NCBI RefSeq assembly: GCF_021531815.1
Contig: NZ_JADYUM010000012.1
Coordinates: 18,160 to 82,159 of the forward strand
From: Pseudoflavonifractor phocaeensis
GTDB lineage: Bacteria; Bacillota; Clostridia; Oscillospirales; Oscillospiraceae
Reading direction: 5' to 3'
Length of the DNA stretch: 64,000 nucleotides
In this document: in pieces, positions 16,665-25,119 of the stretch
How positions within the stretch are numbered: the stretch's first letter is position 1
How the letters are laid out: each line of letters starts with the position of its first letter
Notes under the pieces: model-generated
The model's input: the letters and a program-made list of their open reading frames with translations, nothing else
Told to the model about the DNA's origin: nothing
Database searches by the model: none
Position numbers and translations under genes: made by a program

Positions 16665-17918
16665 ATGAGCAGTTATCGAATCGAGGGCGGACGTCCGCTG
16701 GACGGCTGCCTGAAGGTCCAGGGGGCCAAGAACAGCGTACTGCCCATTCTGGCCGCCACGCTGCTGGCCCCCGGCCAGAGCACCATCCACAACTGCCCCG
16801 ACCTGTCCGACGTGTCCGCTACCCTGGACATTCTGGCCCTGCTGGGCTGCCGGGTGGACCGGGAGGGGGACACCGTCACAGTGGACGCCTCGGTGCTGAC
16901 CCGTGCCGGTATTCCCGACCGGCTGATGCGTGAGATGCGCTCCTCCGTGATCTTTCTGGGGGCGCTGTTGGCACGGCTGGGGACGGCGGAGCTGTCCTAC
17001 CCCGGCGGCTGCGAGCTGGGTCCCCGGCCCATCGACCTCCACCTGGCGGCCCTGCGGACTCTGGGCGCTGAGATTCGTGAGGAACAAGGCTGCCTGCGCT
17101 GCCGGGGGAACGGGAACATGCGCGGCCGGGAGCTGTGCCTGTCCATGCCCAGCGTGGGAGCAACGGAAAACGCCATGCTGGCCGCCTGCGGCTGTCCCGG
17201 CGTCACCGCCATCGTGGGCGCGGCCCGGGAGCCGGAGATCGTGGACCTGCAAAATTTCCTCCGGGCCATGGGGGCCGAGGTCACCGGCGCGGGAGGCTCG
17301 GTCATCTGTGTCCGGGGCGGAAGGAGCCTTCACCCGGCGGAGTACCGGGTGGTGGGGGACCGGATCGCTGCCGCCACCTATTTGTGCGCGGCGGGGGCCG
17401 CCGGGGGCCGGGTGGAACTGACCGGCGTGGAACCGGGCCATCTGACGGCGGTACTGACCTGCCTGGAGCAGGCGGGGTGTGCCGTCCATACTGGGCCGGA
17501 GGCGCTCTCTCTGGAGTGCTGTGCCCCGCTGAAAGGGATCGCTCCGGTGCGTACCGCCCCCTACCCCGGTTTTCCCACTGACGCCCAGGCCCTTCTCATG
17601 GCCGCTCTGGCGGGGGGAGAGGGGACCACCATGTTCGTGGAAAACATCTTCGACAGCCGTTACCGCCATGTGGATGAACTGTGCCGGATGGGCGCGGACA
17701 TCCAGGTGGCCGGGCGGGTGGCGGTGGTGACCGGCGTGGGGAAGCTCCACGGCGCGGCGGTGCGGAGCACCGACCTGCGGGGCGGGGCGGCGCTGGTGGT
17801 GGCCGGACTGGGGGCTGAGGGAGTAACCACGGTCTCCGGCCTGCGGCATATCCGCCGGGGCTACGACGGGTTGGACCGGGGACTGCGGGCCCTGGGGGCC
17901 CGGATCTGGGAAGAATGA
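16665..17918 (+). CDS. murA: UDP-GlcNAc 1-carboxyvinyltransferase
   Basis: A 417-residue MurA, first committed step of peptidoglycan synthesis, transferring enolpyruvate from PEP to UDP-GlcNAc. Lys22 (GAKNSVLP) and the catalytic cysteine Cys116 (PGGCELGPRPIDLHL) are present; a cysteine here predicts fosfomycin sensitivity. The C-terminal FVENIFDSRY and RGGAALVVAGL segments are typical. It sits between murG and divIB, with the ATG opening of divIB overlapping its stop region. Firmicutes often have two MurA genes; which one this is cannot be judged from the window. Confidence 0.95.
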   Translation: MSSYRIEGGRPLDGCLKVQGAKNSVLPILAATLLAPGQSTIHNCPDLSDVSATLDILALLGCRVDREGDTVTVDASVLTRAGIPDRLMREMRSSVIFLGALLARLGTAELSYPGGCELGPRPIDLHLAALRTLGAEIREEQGCLRCRGNGNMRGRELCLSMPSVGATENAMLAACGCPGVTAIVGAAREPEIVDLQNFLRAMGAEVTGAGGSVICVRGGRSLHPAEYRVVGDRIAAATYLCAAGAAGGRVELTGVEPGHLTAVLTCLEQAGCAVHTGPEALSLECCAPLKGIAPVRTAPYPGFPTDAQALLMAALAGGEGTTMFVENIFDSRYRHVDELCRMGADIQVAGRVAVVTGVGKLHGAAVRSTDLRGGAALVVAGLGAEGVTTVSGLRHIRRGYDGLDRGLRALGARIWEE

Positions 17919-17974
17919 GGGAACAACCGCCGCGGACGTTCCGCCCGCGAGCCTACGATACACAGGAGAATGCC

Positions 17975-18829
17975 ATGGCATCAGCGAGAAACAACCGCAG
18001 ACGCAGACGGGGCAGAGGCCGCCTTGGCCCTCTGTTCAAGCTGCTGTGCGTCCTGGCGGTGATCGTGGCCCTGACCATGGGAGCCACCGTGTTTTTCCAG
18101 GTGGAGACGGTGGTGGTCTCGGGCAACAGCCGCTATACCGAGGAGGTGGTGGTCCGGGCCACCGGGATCCAGGTGGGGGATAACCTCTACCGCATGAATA
18201 AGAACCAGATCGCCGACAAGGTGCTGCGGGAATTGCCCTATACCCGGGACCTGCGCATCCGCCGCAGCCTGCCCAGCACCATCATTATCACCATGACCGA
18301 GTGGGAGGCGGTGGCCCGGGTGAAGGCGCCGCCCGCCGGAACGCAGGTGTCTGCCGCGGCGGCGGAGAGCGCCCCGGAGGGGGACGGCTCCAGCCAGGAG
18401 AACGCCCCCGAGGTGGCCTCGGAGGACTGGCTCATCAGTGTGGGCGGCAAGCTGCTGGAGCCCGCTCCGGCGGACAGTACCGCCATAGAGGTGTCCGGCG
18501 TCACGCCGCTGATGCCCCGGGCGGGCACCATGCTGGCCCTACCCCAGGAGGAGCAGCCCAAGTATGACGCCCTGCTGGCCCTGCTGGCCGCTCTGGAGGA
18601 GCGGGGCATGATGGGAGCGGTGGAGTCCATCCGCCTGGAATCCACTCAGGTGGTCATGGGCTATCTGGGGCGCTTCCAGGTGAAAATGCCCCTGAATTCC
18701 GACTTCGACTATAAGCTGCGGGCCCTGGAGGCGGCGGTGGCGGAGACGGAGAAGACCCTGGGAGACCAAACCTCCGGGACCTTCGACCTGACCCAGGAGG
18801 AGTGCACCGCGGTGTATTCTCCCGATTAA
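17975..18829 (+). CDS. divIB: Cell division protein DivIB/FtsQ
   Basis: About 284 residues: a short Arg-rich cytoplasmic tail (NNRRRRRGRGR), one membrane helix (LLCVLAVIVALTMGATVFF) and a POTRA domain beginning VETVVVSGNSRYTEEVV. The external part includes an Ala/Pro/Glu-rich loop (about 125-150) that looks inserted. It bridges FtsL/DivIC to the divisome. The ATG at 17975 follows AGGAG; an upstream ATG at 17915 overlapping the murA stop is possible. The gene is followed by a separate ftsZ promoter. Confidence 0.88.
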   Translation: MASARNNRRRRRGRGRLGPLFKLLCVLAVIVALTMGATVFFQVETVVVSGNSRYTEEVVVRATGIQVGDNLYRMNKNQIADKVLRELPYTRDLRIRRSLPSTIIITMTEWEAVARVKAPPAGTQVSAAAAESAPEGDGSSQENAPEVASEDWLISVGGKLLEPAPADSTAIEVSGVTPLMPRAGTMLALPQEEQPKYDALLALLAALEERGMMGAVESIRLESTQVVMGYLGRFQVKMPLNSDFDYKLRALEAAVAETEKTLGDQTSGTFDLTQEECTAVYSPD

Positions 18830-18870
18830 GGTAAATTTCTGGAAAGTTTGGTCAAAAACGTGTTTTTCTC

Positions 18871-18899
18871 TTGACCTGCCAGGAAAAGAGCGATACAAT
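18871..18899 (+). promoter_or_regulatory. Promoter of ftsZ
   Basis: TTGACC (18871-18876), 17-base spacer, TACAAT (18894-18899). It allows ftsZ to be expressed apart from the upstream wall genes. Confidence 0.8.
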
Positions 18900-18986
18900 A
18901 TAACAAAATATTGACATCTCAGCGGGGGTCCCCACACAATAGCTTGTTTTTCGGGGAACTTCGACATGTACATAGGAGGAAGGAAC

Positions 18987-20138
18987 ATGGCCTTCGGATT
19001 GGATATGGGTCCCGACAGCGTGGTTAATATCAAAGTGATCGGTGTGGGCGGCGGCGGCAACAACGTGGTCAACCGCATGGTGCGCACCGGCACCAAGGGC
19101 GTGGATTTCATCGCCGTCAATACAGATAAGCAGGCGTTGGCTGTCTCCAGCGCCACTATGAAGATCCAGATCGGCGAGAAGCTGACCAACGGCCAGGGTG
19201 CCGGCTCCGATCCTGAGGTGGGCCGCAAGTCCGCCGAGGAGAACCGCACCCAGATCTCCAAGGCCCTGGAGGATGCCGACATGGTGTTTATCACCGCCGG
19301 TATGGGCGGCGGAACCGGCACCGGCGCGGCCCCCATCGTGGCGGATATTGCCAAGGAGCTTGGGGTCCTCACCGTGGGCGTGGTGACCAAGCCTTTCCGA
19401 TTTGAGGGCATGCGCCGGATGAAACAGGCGGAGGGCGGCATCGCCGAGCTGCGCAACAAGGTGGACTCCCTGGTCATCATCCCCAACGAGCGCCTGAAGC
19501 TGGCCACCGACCAGAAGATCACCATGGTCAACGCCTTTGAGATTGCCGACGATGTGCTCCAGCAGGCCGTCCAGTCTATCTCCGACCTGATCAAAAACAC
19601 CGGATTCATCAACCTGGACTTCGCCGATGTGTCCGCCGTCATGAAGGACGCCGGCCGGGCCCACATGGGCGTGGGCCGCGCCGCCGGCAAGAACAAGGCT
19701 GAGGAGGCCGCCCGCATGGCCATTTCCAGCCCCCTGCTGGAGACCTCCATCAACGGCGCCCGGGGCGTGCTGATCAATGTCACCGGCTCCATGGACATCG
19801 GCCTGGAGGAAGTGGAGACCGCCGCCAACCTGGTCCAGGAGGCTGCCCACCCCGACGCCAACATCATCTTCGGCGCCGCCTTCGACGAGAGTCTGGAGGA
19901 CGAGATCCGGGTCACCGTCATTGCCACCGGCTTTGACGAGGCCCCCGCGGCTGTTTCCGCCCCCGCCCCCGCGGCCAAGGAGGCTCCCAGAGCCGCTGCT
20001 CCCGCCGCAGCCGCGCCTGCTGCTCCGGTTGCCTCTCAGGAGGCGGCCCAGCCCGAGGCACCCGAGGCCGAGGAGAAGCCTTCGGTCAGTGACGATGACT
20101 GGGACATTCTGGAGCGCATTTTCAGCAAAAAGCGGTAA
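18987..20138 (+). CDS. ftsZ: Cell division GTPase FtsZ
   Basis: A 383-residue tubulin homologue that forms the Z ring. The tubulin signature GGGTGTG is at 107-113; the N terminus has [16 protein letters not shown], the T7 loop region is [11 protein letters not shown]. An Ala/Pro-rich linker (about 315-365) leads to the C-terminal tail [12 protein letters not shown] that binds membrane tethers. The ATG at 18987 follows AGGAGGAAGGA; an upstream ATG at 18966 precedes that site. ftsA, the usual partner, is not next to it. Confidence 0.98.
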   Translation: MAFGLDMGPDSVVNIKVIGVGGGGNNVVNRMVRTGTKGVDFIAVNTDKQALAVSSATMKIQIGEKLTNGQGAGSDPEVGRKSAEENRTQISKALEDADMVFITAGMGGGTGTGAAPIVADIAKELGVLTVGVVTKPFRFEGMRRMKQAEGGIAELRNKVDSLVIIPNERLKLATDQKITMVNAFEIADDVLQQAVQSISDLIKNTGFINLDFADVSAVMKDAGRAHMGVGRAAGKNKAEEAARMAISSPLLETSINGARGVLINVTGSMDIGLEEVETAANLVQEAAHPDANIIFGAAFDESLEDEIRVTVIATGFDEAPAAVSAPAPAAKEAPRAAAPAAAAPAAPVASQEAAQPEAPEAEEKPSVSDDDWDILERIFSKKR

Positions 20139-20150
20139 GATAAAAAGCAA

Positions 20151-20182
20151 AACCCGCGTCCAGTGACGGACGCGGGTTTTTT
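20151..20182 (+). terminator. Terminator of ftsZ
   Basis: ACCCGCGTC (20152-20160) pairs with 20169-20177 and is followed by T6. It ends the division cluster before the convergent lrgB. Confidence 0.88.
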
Positions 20183-20213
20183 ATGCGTTTGGGGATTTCC
20201 AAAAGAAGGCCGC

Positions 20214-20894
20214 TCACAGGAACAGAACCAGAATGGAAGTGAGGATGCCGCAGACGCACAGGGAGACGGAACTCATGGCTCCCTGGAGGGGGCCGATCTC
20301 CAGGGCCTTGGAGGTGCCGATGGCGTGGCTGCTGGCGCCGATGGCCACGCCCTCGGCCACGGGATCGGTGATCCGGAAGAGCTTTGCGAACAGGGGGGAC
20401 AGCATGGCTCCCTCCACTCCTGTGATGACCACCGAGGCGGCGGTGATGCCCTGGATGCCGCCCCGGCTCTCGGAGATGCCCACGGCGATGGCGGTGGTGA
20501 TGCTCTTGGGGACCATGGAGGCGGTGAACATGTCCTCTGTGGCGAAGAACCAGCAGAAGGCCAGTACCACGGCGATGCTGGTGAGGCTGCCCATGAGGCA
20601 GCCCGCCAGAACAGGCAGGAAGTGGGACCGGAGGATCTGGCGCTGCTGGTAGATGTTCAGGGCCAACACCGCCGTGGCCGGACCCAGCATCAGCTTGATG
20701 ATGCTGCCGCCGGCGTTGTAGTCCTCCAGGGAGACGTGGAACAGGGTCATGACTCCGATGACCAGCAGGGCGGCCACCAGCACCGGGTTGCAGACCAGAA
20801 GCCCGGTGCGCTTCTGGAGCCAGAGGGCAAAGACCCAGCAGGCGGCGGTGAGGGTCAGGCCGAAAAAGGGGGAAGAGAAAAGGGCCTCAGTCAT
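20214..20894 (-). CDS. lrgB: LrgB/CidB-family membrane protein
   Basis: A 226-residue protein with about six to seven membrane helices of the LrgB family. LrgB works with the holin-like LrgA; in staphylococci the pair modulates murein hydrolase export and cell death, and homologues also move small acids such as pyruvate. Recognisable stretches are PKSITTAIAVGISE, ASVVITGVEG and GASSHAIGTSKALE. It overlaps lrgA by 8 bases, and AAGGGAGGG precedes the ATG. No LytTR regulator genes are adjacent. Confidence 0.92.
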   Translation of the reverse strand: MTEALFSSPFFGLTLTAACWVFALWLQKRTGLLVCNPVLVAALLVIGVMTLFHVSLEDYNAGGSIIKLMLGPATAVLALNIYQQRQILRSHFLPVLAGCLMGSLTSIAVVLAFCWFFATEDMFTASMVPKSITTAIAVGISESRGGIQGITAASVVITGVEGAMLSPLFAKLFRITDPVAEGVAIGASSHAIGTSKALEIGPLQGAMSSVSLCVCGILTSILVLFL

Positions 20895-21258
20895 GGGAGT
20901 TCCCTCCCTTCCGGTCCAGCCGCCGGATCAGCAGCTGAACAGTCCATGCGGTGACCAGGTAGACAACGGGAGTGGTTGCCAGGGTGATGACCAGAAAGGG
21001 GATGAACCGGGCTTTGAGGATCTCGGCATACTCCAGAGTCCCCACCAGGGAAGGAATAAAGAACATCCCCATGTTGGCGATGAAGAAGCTGGAGAGCAGC
21101 TGGATGTGCCTGGGCTTGACGGCTTCGGTGAGCAGCAGAACGGCCAGGATCAGCATACTGATGACGCTGGCGGGGAAAGTGAAGGGGAGAAGGGCGGTGA
21201 TGCCCTCGGAGAGAAGACAGATGCCGAAAATAATGGAGATCTCTCCCATGATACGCAT
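20887..21258 (-). CDS. lrgA: LrgA/CidA-family holin-like protein
   Basis: A 123-residue membrane protein with four predicted helices. Family features are FPASVISMLIL and NMGMFFIPSLVG. GAGG lies 8 bases before the ATG at 21258, preferred over an in-frame GTG at 21267 that overlaps it. It is first of a two-gene unit with lrgB, translationally coupled by overlap. No clear promoter was found in the 50 bases after the lysA terminator. Confidence 0.9.
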   Translation of the reverse strand: MRIMGEISIIFGICLLSEGITALLPFTFPASVISMLILAVLLLTEAVKPRHIQLLSSFFIANMGMFFIPSLVGTLEYAEILKARFIPFLVITLATTPVVYLVTAWTVQLLIRRLDRKGGNSHD

Positions 21259-21314
21259 AACAGTCACCTCGACATGTTAAAATGGAAAATAGCGCGGGGG
21301 AAGGGGGGCAAACA

Positions 21315-21342
21315 AGCCGCCGCGGGCGGGGCCGCGGCGGCT
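21315..21342 (-). terminator. Hairpin terminator downstream of lysA
   Basis: An 11-bp GC stem (21315-21325 with 21332-21342); on the minus strand it is followed by TTGTTTG. It separates lysA from lrgAB. Confidence 0.65.
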
Positions 21343-21408
21343 GAAAGAACGGAGCGGGCGTCGGGATCTGGCGGGCAGTTGGGCCTGGCGCTGATTTTTC
21401 GATGGGGC

Positions 21409-22668
21409 TCAGTCCCAGATAGCGGTGGCGAAGTAGTCCTCGGGGGTCTCGGCCCGACGGATCAGACGGGTCGAGCCATCCTCACACAGCAGGACCTCGG
21501 CGGAGCGCAGGCGGCCATTATATTGGTAGCCCATGGCGTGGCCGTGGGCGCCGGTGTCGTGGATGACCAGCAGGTCGCCGATGTCGATCTTGGGCAGCAT
21601 CCGGTCCACGGCGAACTTGTCGCAGTTCTCACACAGGGAGCCGGTGACGTCGTACTTGTGGTCGCAGGGCTGGTCCTCCTTGCCCATGACGGTGATGTGG
21701 TGGTAGGCGCCGTAGATGGCGGGGCGCATCAGGTTGGCGGCGCAGGCGTCCACGCCGATATAGTCCTTGTAGGTCAGCTTCTCATGGAGGACACGGGTGA
21801 CCAGATGGCCATAGGGGGCCAGCATAAACCGGCCCAGCTCGGTGCACAGGGACACGTCGCCCATGCCGGCGGGGACCAGGATCTCCTCATAGGCCTTCCG
21901 GACGCCCTCGCCGATGACGGCGATGTCGTTGGCGGGCTGCTCCGGGCGGTAGGGCACGCCTACGCCGCCGGACAGGTTGATGAAGGTGATGTGGCAGCCG
22001 GTCTCCTCCTTCAATTCCACCGCGACCTTGAACAGAATGGCGGCCAAGGCGGGATAATACTCGTTGGAGATAGTGTTAGAGGCCAGGAAGGCGTGGATGC
22101 CGAACTCCTCAGCGCCCAGCTCCTTCAGGCGCTTGAAGGCCTCGGTCATCTGGGAACGGGTCATGCCGTACTTGGCGTCGCCGGGGTTGTCCATGACCTG
22201 GAAGCCCTCTTTGCTCTCACCCAGGGTGAAGACACCGCCGGGATTATACCGGCAGGAGATCTTCTTGGGGATATAACCCAGGGTACCCTTCAGGAAGTCG
22301 ATGTGGCTGATGTCGTCCAGATTGATGGTGGCGCCCAGCTGGGCGGCCAGGGCGAACTCCTCGGCGGGGGTGTCGTTGGAGGAGAACATGATCTCGCCGC
22401 CCCGGAAGCCGCAGCGGTCAGACATCATCAGCTCGGTGAGGGAGGAGCAGTCCACGCCGCAGCCCTCCTCCTTCAGGATCTTCAGGATCTGGGGGTTGGG
22501 GGTGGCCTTCACGGCGAAAAACTCCTTGTAGCCGGGGTTCCAGGAGAAGGCCTTGTACAGGGCGCGGGCATTTTCCCGGATGCCTTTCTCGTCGTAAAGG
22601 TGGAAGGGGGTGGGGTACTGGTCGGTGATGGGCTGGAGCTGTTCCAGGGTGACAAAGGGCTTTTTCAT
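21409..22668 (-). CDS. lysA: Diaminopimelate decarboxylase
   Basis: A 419-residue fold III PLP decarboxylase that makes lysine from meso-DAP. PLP Lys54 lies in FFAVKATPN; the glycine-rich phosphate loop is NLSGGVGVPY; the substrate segment is CENCDKFAVDRMLP; the C terminus has GDLLVIHDTGAHGHAMGYQYNGRLR (in parts). Related carboxynorspermidine decarboxylases share the fold, but the CENCD and GAHG motifs favour LysA. A minus-strand promoter is at 22761-22789. Confidence 0.9.
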   Translation of the reverse strand: MKKPFVTLEQLQPITDQYPTPFHLYDEKGIRENARALYKAFSWNPGYKEFFAVKATPNPQILKILKEEGCGVDCSSLTELMMSDRCGFRGGEIMFSSNDTPAEEFALAAQLGATINLDDISHIDFLKGTLGYIPKKISCRYNPGGVFTLGESKEGFQVMDNPGDAKYGMTRSQMTEAFKRLKELGAEEFGIHAFLASNTISNEYYPALAAILFKVAVELKEETGCHITFINLSGGVGVPYRPEQPANDIAVIGEGVRKAYEEILVPAGMGDVSLCTELGRFMLAPYGHLVTRVLHEKLTYKDYIGVDACAANLMRPAIYGAYHHITVMGKEDQPCDHKYDVTGSLCENCDKFAVDRMLPKIDIGDLLVIHDTGAHGHAMGYQYNGRLRSAEVLLCEDGSTRLIRRAETPEDYFATAIWD

Positions 22669-22712
22669 ATCCGCGGGCTCCTTTACAGTTTAATAGGAAA
22701 AGCACTGAAAAA

Positions 22713-22731
22713 TTCTCCCGATATGGGAGAG
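22713..22731 (-). other. Terminator-like hairpin in the lysA leader
   Basis: On the minus strand TCTCCC and GGGAGA flank a 5-base loop and are followed by ATTTTT. It lies between the lysA promoter and the start codon, so it could act as a weak attenuator; no leader peptide or riboswitch core was recognised. Confidence 0.4.
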
Positions 22732-22760
22732 AATAGGCACAAAAAAGGAAAATCATGTAT

Positions 22761-22789
22761 AGTTTATCCAGATAAGGAAAAAAAGTCAA
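22761..22789 (-). promoter_or_regulatory. Promoter of lysA
   Basis: Read on the minus strand: TTGACT (22789-22784), 17 bases, TAAACT (22766-22761). The leader is about 85 bases. Confidence 0.65.
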
Positions 22790-22871
22790 TGGCGGAACAG
22801 ACAACAAGGGAAGAATGGGGGGAGATTCTTTTGCCGGTTTCAGAAAAAACACCAAAAATCGACATTTTCTC

Positions 22872-22900
22872 TTGCACCTTTGGAGGGATTCTGATATGAT
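22872..22900 (+). promoter_or_regulatory. Promoter of the uracil permease leader
   Basis: TTGCAC (22872-22877), 17 bases, TATGAT (22895-22900). Transcription should start near 22907, just before the leader peptide ribosome-binding site. Confidence 0.75.
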
Positions 22901-22928
22901 GATTCGGAAAGTGAAAGGAGGGGATACC

Positions 22929-23000
22929 GTGGCTGAAATGGAGCGGTTTACGCGGCTGTTGCTTGGGTACGGTATCAGTGCCTTTTTCTCTGTTCGCTGA
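22929..23000 (+). CDS. Candidate 23-residue attenuation leader peptide
   Basis: A GTG start is preceded by AAAGGAGGGG at 8 bases spacing, one of the best ribosome-binding sites in the region. The frame encodes a short peptide ending GISAFFSVR and its TGA stop (22998-23000) overlaps the first bases of a terminator hairpin. The last codons read through a pyrimidine-rich tract, TTTTTCTCTGTT (22983-22994). This is the arrangement of the enterobacterial pyrBI leader, where RNA polymerase pausing at U-rich sites under low UTP lets the ribosome reach and disrupt the terminator. No homologous peptide is known to me; the case rests on layout. Confidence 0.65.
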   Translation: MAEMERFTRLLLGYGISAFFSVR

Positions 23001-23028
23001 CAATCACTTGGCGTGGTTGTCTTTTTTT
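22999..23028 (+). terminator. Attenuator terminator before the uracil permease
   Basis: A 9-bp stem (22999-23007 with 23013-23021, one G-T pair) and a run of seven T. It lies 46 bases before the permease start and directly after the leader peptide stop. Confidence 0.82.
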
Positions 23029-23074
23029 GTGTGTAGGTTCCAAAACATGATGAGTTGAAGGGAGAAAACGAAAG

Positions 23075-24430
23075 ATGAATCAAAACGACGCCATCTATGA
23101 CGCCCGCGTCCTCGGCACCCCCAAGATGCTGGTCCTGGGCGTTCAGCACATGTTCGCCATGTTCGGCGCCACCGTGCTGGTCCCCGCCCTCACCGGCCTG
23201 TCCGTCTCCGCCACCCTGCTGTTCGCCGGCCTGGGCACCCTGCTGTTCCACCTGCTGACCAAGATGAAGGTCCCCGCCTTCCTGGGCTCCTCCTTCGCCT
23301 TTATCGGCGGCTACGCCGCCATCGCCCCCATGCTGCCTGACGCCTCCGGCAACGCCACCATCCCCAACACCGAGATGCTGCCCTACGCCTGCTTCGGCGT
23401 GGCCTGCGCCGGCCTGATGTATGTGATCCTGGCCGCCCTGTTCAAGGTGTTCGGCACCAAGGCGGTCATGCGCTACTTCCCCCCCATCGTCACCGGCCCC
23501 ATCATCATTTGTATCGGCCTGACCCTGTCCAAGACTGCCATCGACTCCTGCCGTACCAACTGGCCCATCGCCCTGGTGGCCATTCTGGTCGTGGTAGCCT
23601 GCAACATCTGGGGCAAGGGCATGGTCAAGATCATCCCCATCCTGCTGGGCGTGATCGCCTCCTATGTGGTGGGCGCCCTCACCGGAAACGTGGATTTCAC
23701 CGCTGTGCAGGAGGCGGCCTGGATGGGCCTGCCCTTCCAGTTTGAGAACACCCTCTTCGGACTGTTTACCCGCCCCAATCTGGACACCGGCCTGCTGGTG
23801 ACCTCCGCCGTGACCATCATGCCCCTGGCCCTGGCCACCATGGTGGAGCACATCGGCGACATGTGCGCCATCTCCTCCACCTGTGAGCGCAACTACCTGG
23901 AGGACCCCGGCTTCCACCGCACCCTGCTGGGCGACGGCCTGGCCACCACCCTGGCCTCCCTGTTCGGCGCTCCCGCCAATACCACTTACGGTGAGAACAC
24001 CGGCGTGCTGGCCCTGAGCAAGGTCTACGACCCCAAGGTCATCCGCATCGCCGCCGGCCTGGCCATCCTGTTCTCCTTCAGCCCCAAGTTCGCGGCCCTG
24101 GTCTCTGCTATGCCCCAGGCCACCATGGGCGGCGTGTCCATGGTCCTCTACGGCATGATCTCCGCTGTGGGCGTGCGCAACGTGGTGGAGAACCAGGTGA
24201 ATTTCTCCAACAGCCGCAACGTCATCATCGCCGCGCTGATCATGGTGCTGGCCATCGGCGTCAACTACTCCGGCGCTGTGACCTTCAGCCTGGGCGGCGC
24301 CTCCATCAGCATGTCCGGCCTGGCCGTGGCCGCCATCGCCGGCATCCTGCTCAACGCCATCCTGCCGGGCAAGGACTACGAGTTCGGCACCGACCAGAAG
24401 GGCGATACCTCCGTGAATTTCAAGGTCTGA
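23075..24430 (+). CDS. uraA: Uracil permease (NCS2 family)
   Basis: A 451-residue nucleobase:cation symporter with about 14 membrane segments. N-terminal LGVQHMFAMFGATVLVP, the segment FLGSSFAFIGG, and the substrate-region motifs EHIGDMCA and NTTYGENTGVLALS with NPxQTT-like surroundings are typical of uracil/xanthine permeases, closest to UraA/PyrP. It imports pyrimidine base for salvage, which fits the UTP-type attenuation signal upstream. A strong terminator follows. Confidence 0.93.
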   Translation: MNQNDAIYDARVLGTPKMLVLGVQHMFAMFGATVLVPALTGLSVSATLLFAGLGTLLFHLLTKMKVPAFLGSSFAFIGGYAAIAPMLPDASGNATIPNTEMLPYACFGVACAGLMYVILAALFKVFGTKAVMRYFPPIVTGPIIICIGLTLSKTAIDSCRTNWPIALVAILVVVACNIWGKGMVKIIPILLGVIASYVVGALTGNVDFTAVQEAAWMGLPFQFENTLFGLFTRPNLDTGLLVTSAVTIMPLALATMVEHIGDMCAISSTCERNYLEDPGFHRTLLGDGLATTLASLFGAPANTTYGENTGVLALSKVYDPKVIRIAAGLAILFSFSPKFAALVSAMPQATMGGVSMVLYGMISAVGVRNVVENQVNFSNSRNVIIAALIMVLAIGVNYSGAVTFSLGGASISMSGLAVAAIAGILLNAILPGKDYEFGTDQKGDTSVNFKV

Positions 24431-24455
24431 TCCCCCCGCTTCTTTCGGAGCTTCC

Positions 24456-24490
24456 AAGCCCGCCGCGCAGCGATCCGCGGCGGGCTTTTC
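24456..24490 (+). terminator. Terminator of uraA
   Basis: A 12-bp perfect GC-rich stem (24456-24467 with 24476-24487) followed by TTTT. Confidence 0.85.
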
Positions 24491-24548
24491 CTGCCTGAAA
24501 GGCGCCTCTAAAAAAATTAAAAAAAAGATTAAATCACGGGGAAGGTCC

Positions 24549-24577
24549 TTGCGTGCGAGTGGAAAATAGGATAGAAT
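24549..24577 (+). promoter_or_regulatory. Promoter of the 126-residue hypothetical gene
   Basis: TTGCGT (24549-24554), 17 bases, TAGAAT (24572-24577). Confidence 0.65.
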
Positions 24578-24625
24578 AGGTCCATCAACGGGAAACCGTA
24601 TTGCTTAAAAGGAGGTTCATGACAC

Positions 24626-25006
24626 ATGGGATTTTTTGATACTCTGAAGGACCGCGCCACCGATCTGGCCCAGGCCGGCGTGGCCCAGTCCAAGCGCCTG
24701 GCGGAGATCGCCAAGCTGAAGACCGCCAACATGGGCGAGGAGGACACTATCAAGAAGGCGTACATCGAACTGGGCAAGCTGTACTATGCCGAGAAGGGCA
24801 CCGCGCCCGACGGCGCCTATGCCGCCGCCTGTGAGAAGATCACCGCCGCCAAGGCCGCCATCGAGGTCAACAACGAGCGCATTGCCGAGTTGAAGGAGAG
24901 CGAGGACGGAGAGGTCCAGACCAGCGACTTTGAAGTCGATCCGGTGCAGGAGGCCGAGCCCGCCGCCGATGAGCCTGCCGCCGAGGAGCCCAAGACGGAG
25001 GAGTAA
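24626..25006 (+). CDS. Hypothetical charged helical protein
   Basis: A 126-residue soluble protein of unknown function. Residues 1-45 form an amphipathic helix region (GFFDTLKDRATDLAQAGVAQSKRLAEIAKLK); residues 40-90 hold KKAYIELGKLYYAEKG followed by another helix; the last 35 residues are a disordered Glu/Ala/Pro tail ending KTEE. No signal peptide or membrane helix. Similar small proteins, some with a zinc ribbon tail, occur widely in Oscillospiraceae, but none has a known role to me. AAAGGAGG precedes the ATG. It is monocistronic, with its own promoter and terminator. Confidence 0.85.
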   Translation: MGFFDTLKDRATDLAQAGVAQSKRLAEIAKLKTANMGEEDTIKKAYIELGKLYYAEKGTAPDGAYAAACEKITAAKAAIEVNNERIAELKESEDGEVQTSDFEVDPVQEAEPAADEPAAEEPKTEE

Positions 25007-25031
25007 GCGCCCCGTCTTTGATCCACTGACC

Positions 25032-25069
25032 ATACCCTGCCGCAGTACGGTGCGGCGGGGTATTTTTTT
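25032..25069 (+). terminator. Terminator of the 126-residue hypothetical gene
   Basis: A 12-bp stem (25032-25043 with 25052-25063, one G-T pair) followed by T7. Confidence 0.88.
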
Positions 25070-25119
25070 GCATGTTTTGCTTCCGACCGGGGATACTGGG
25101 GGAGAAAAGGGGGGAGTTT

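Noticed and set aside
20749..22899. 716-codon plus-strand open frame opposite lrgAB and lysA
   Set aside because: Antisense shadow of lysA and lrgAB, low complexity, and it runs through the lysA terminator and promoter.
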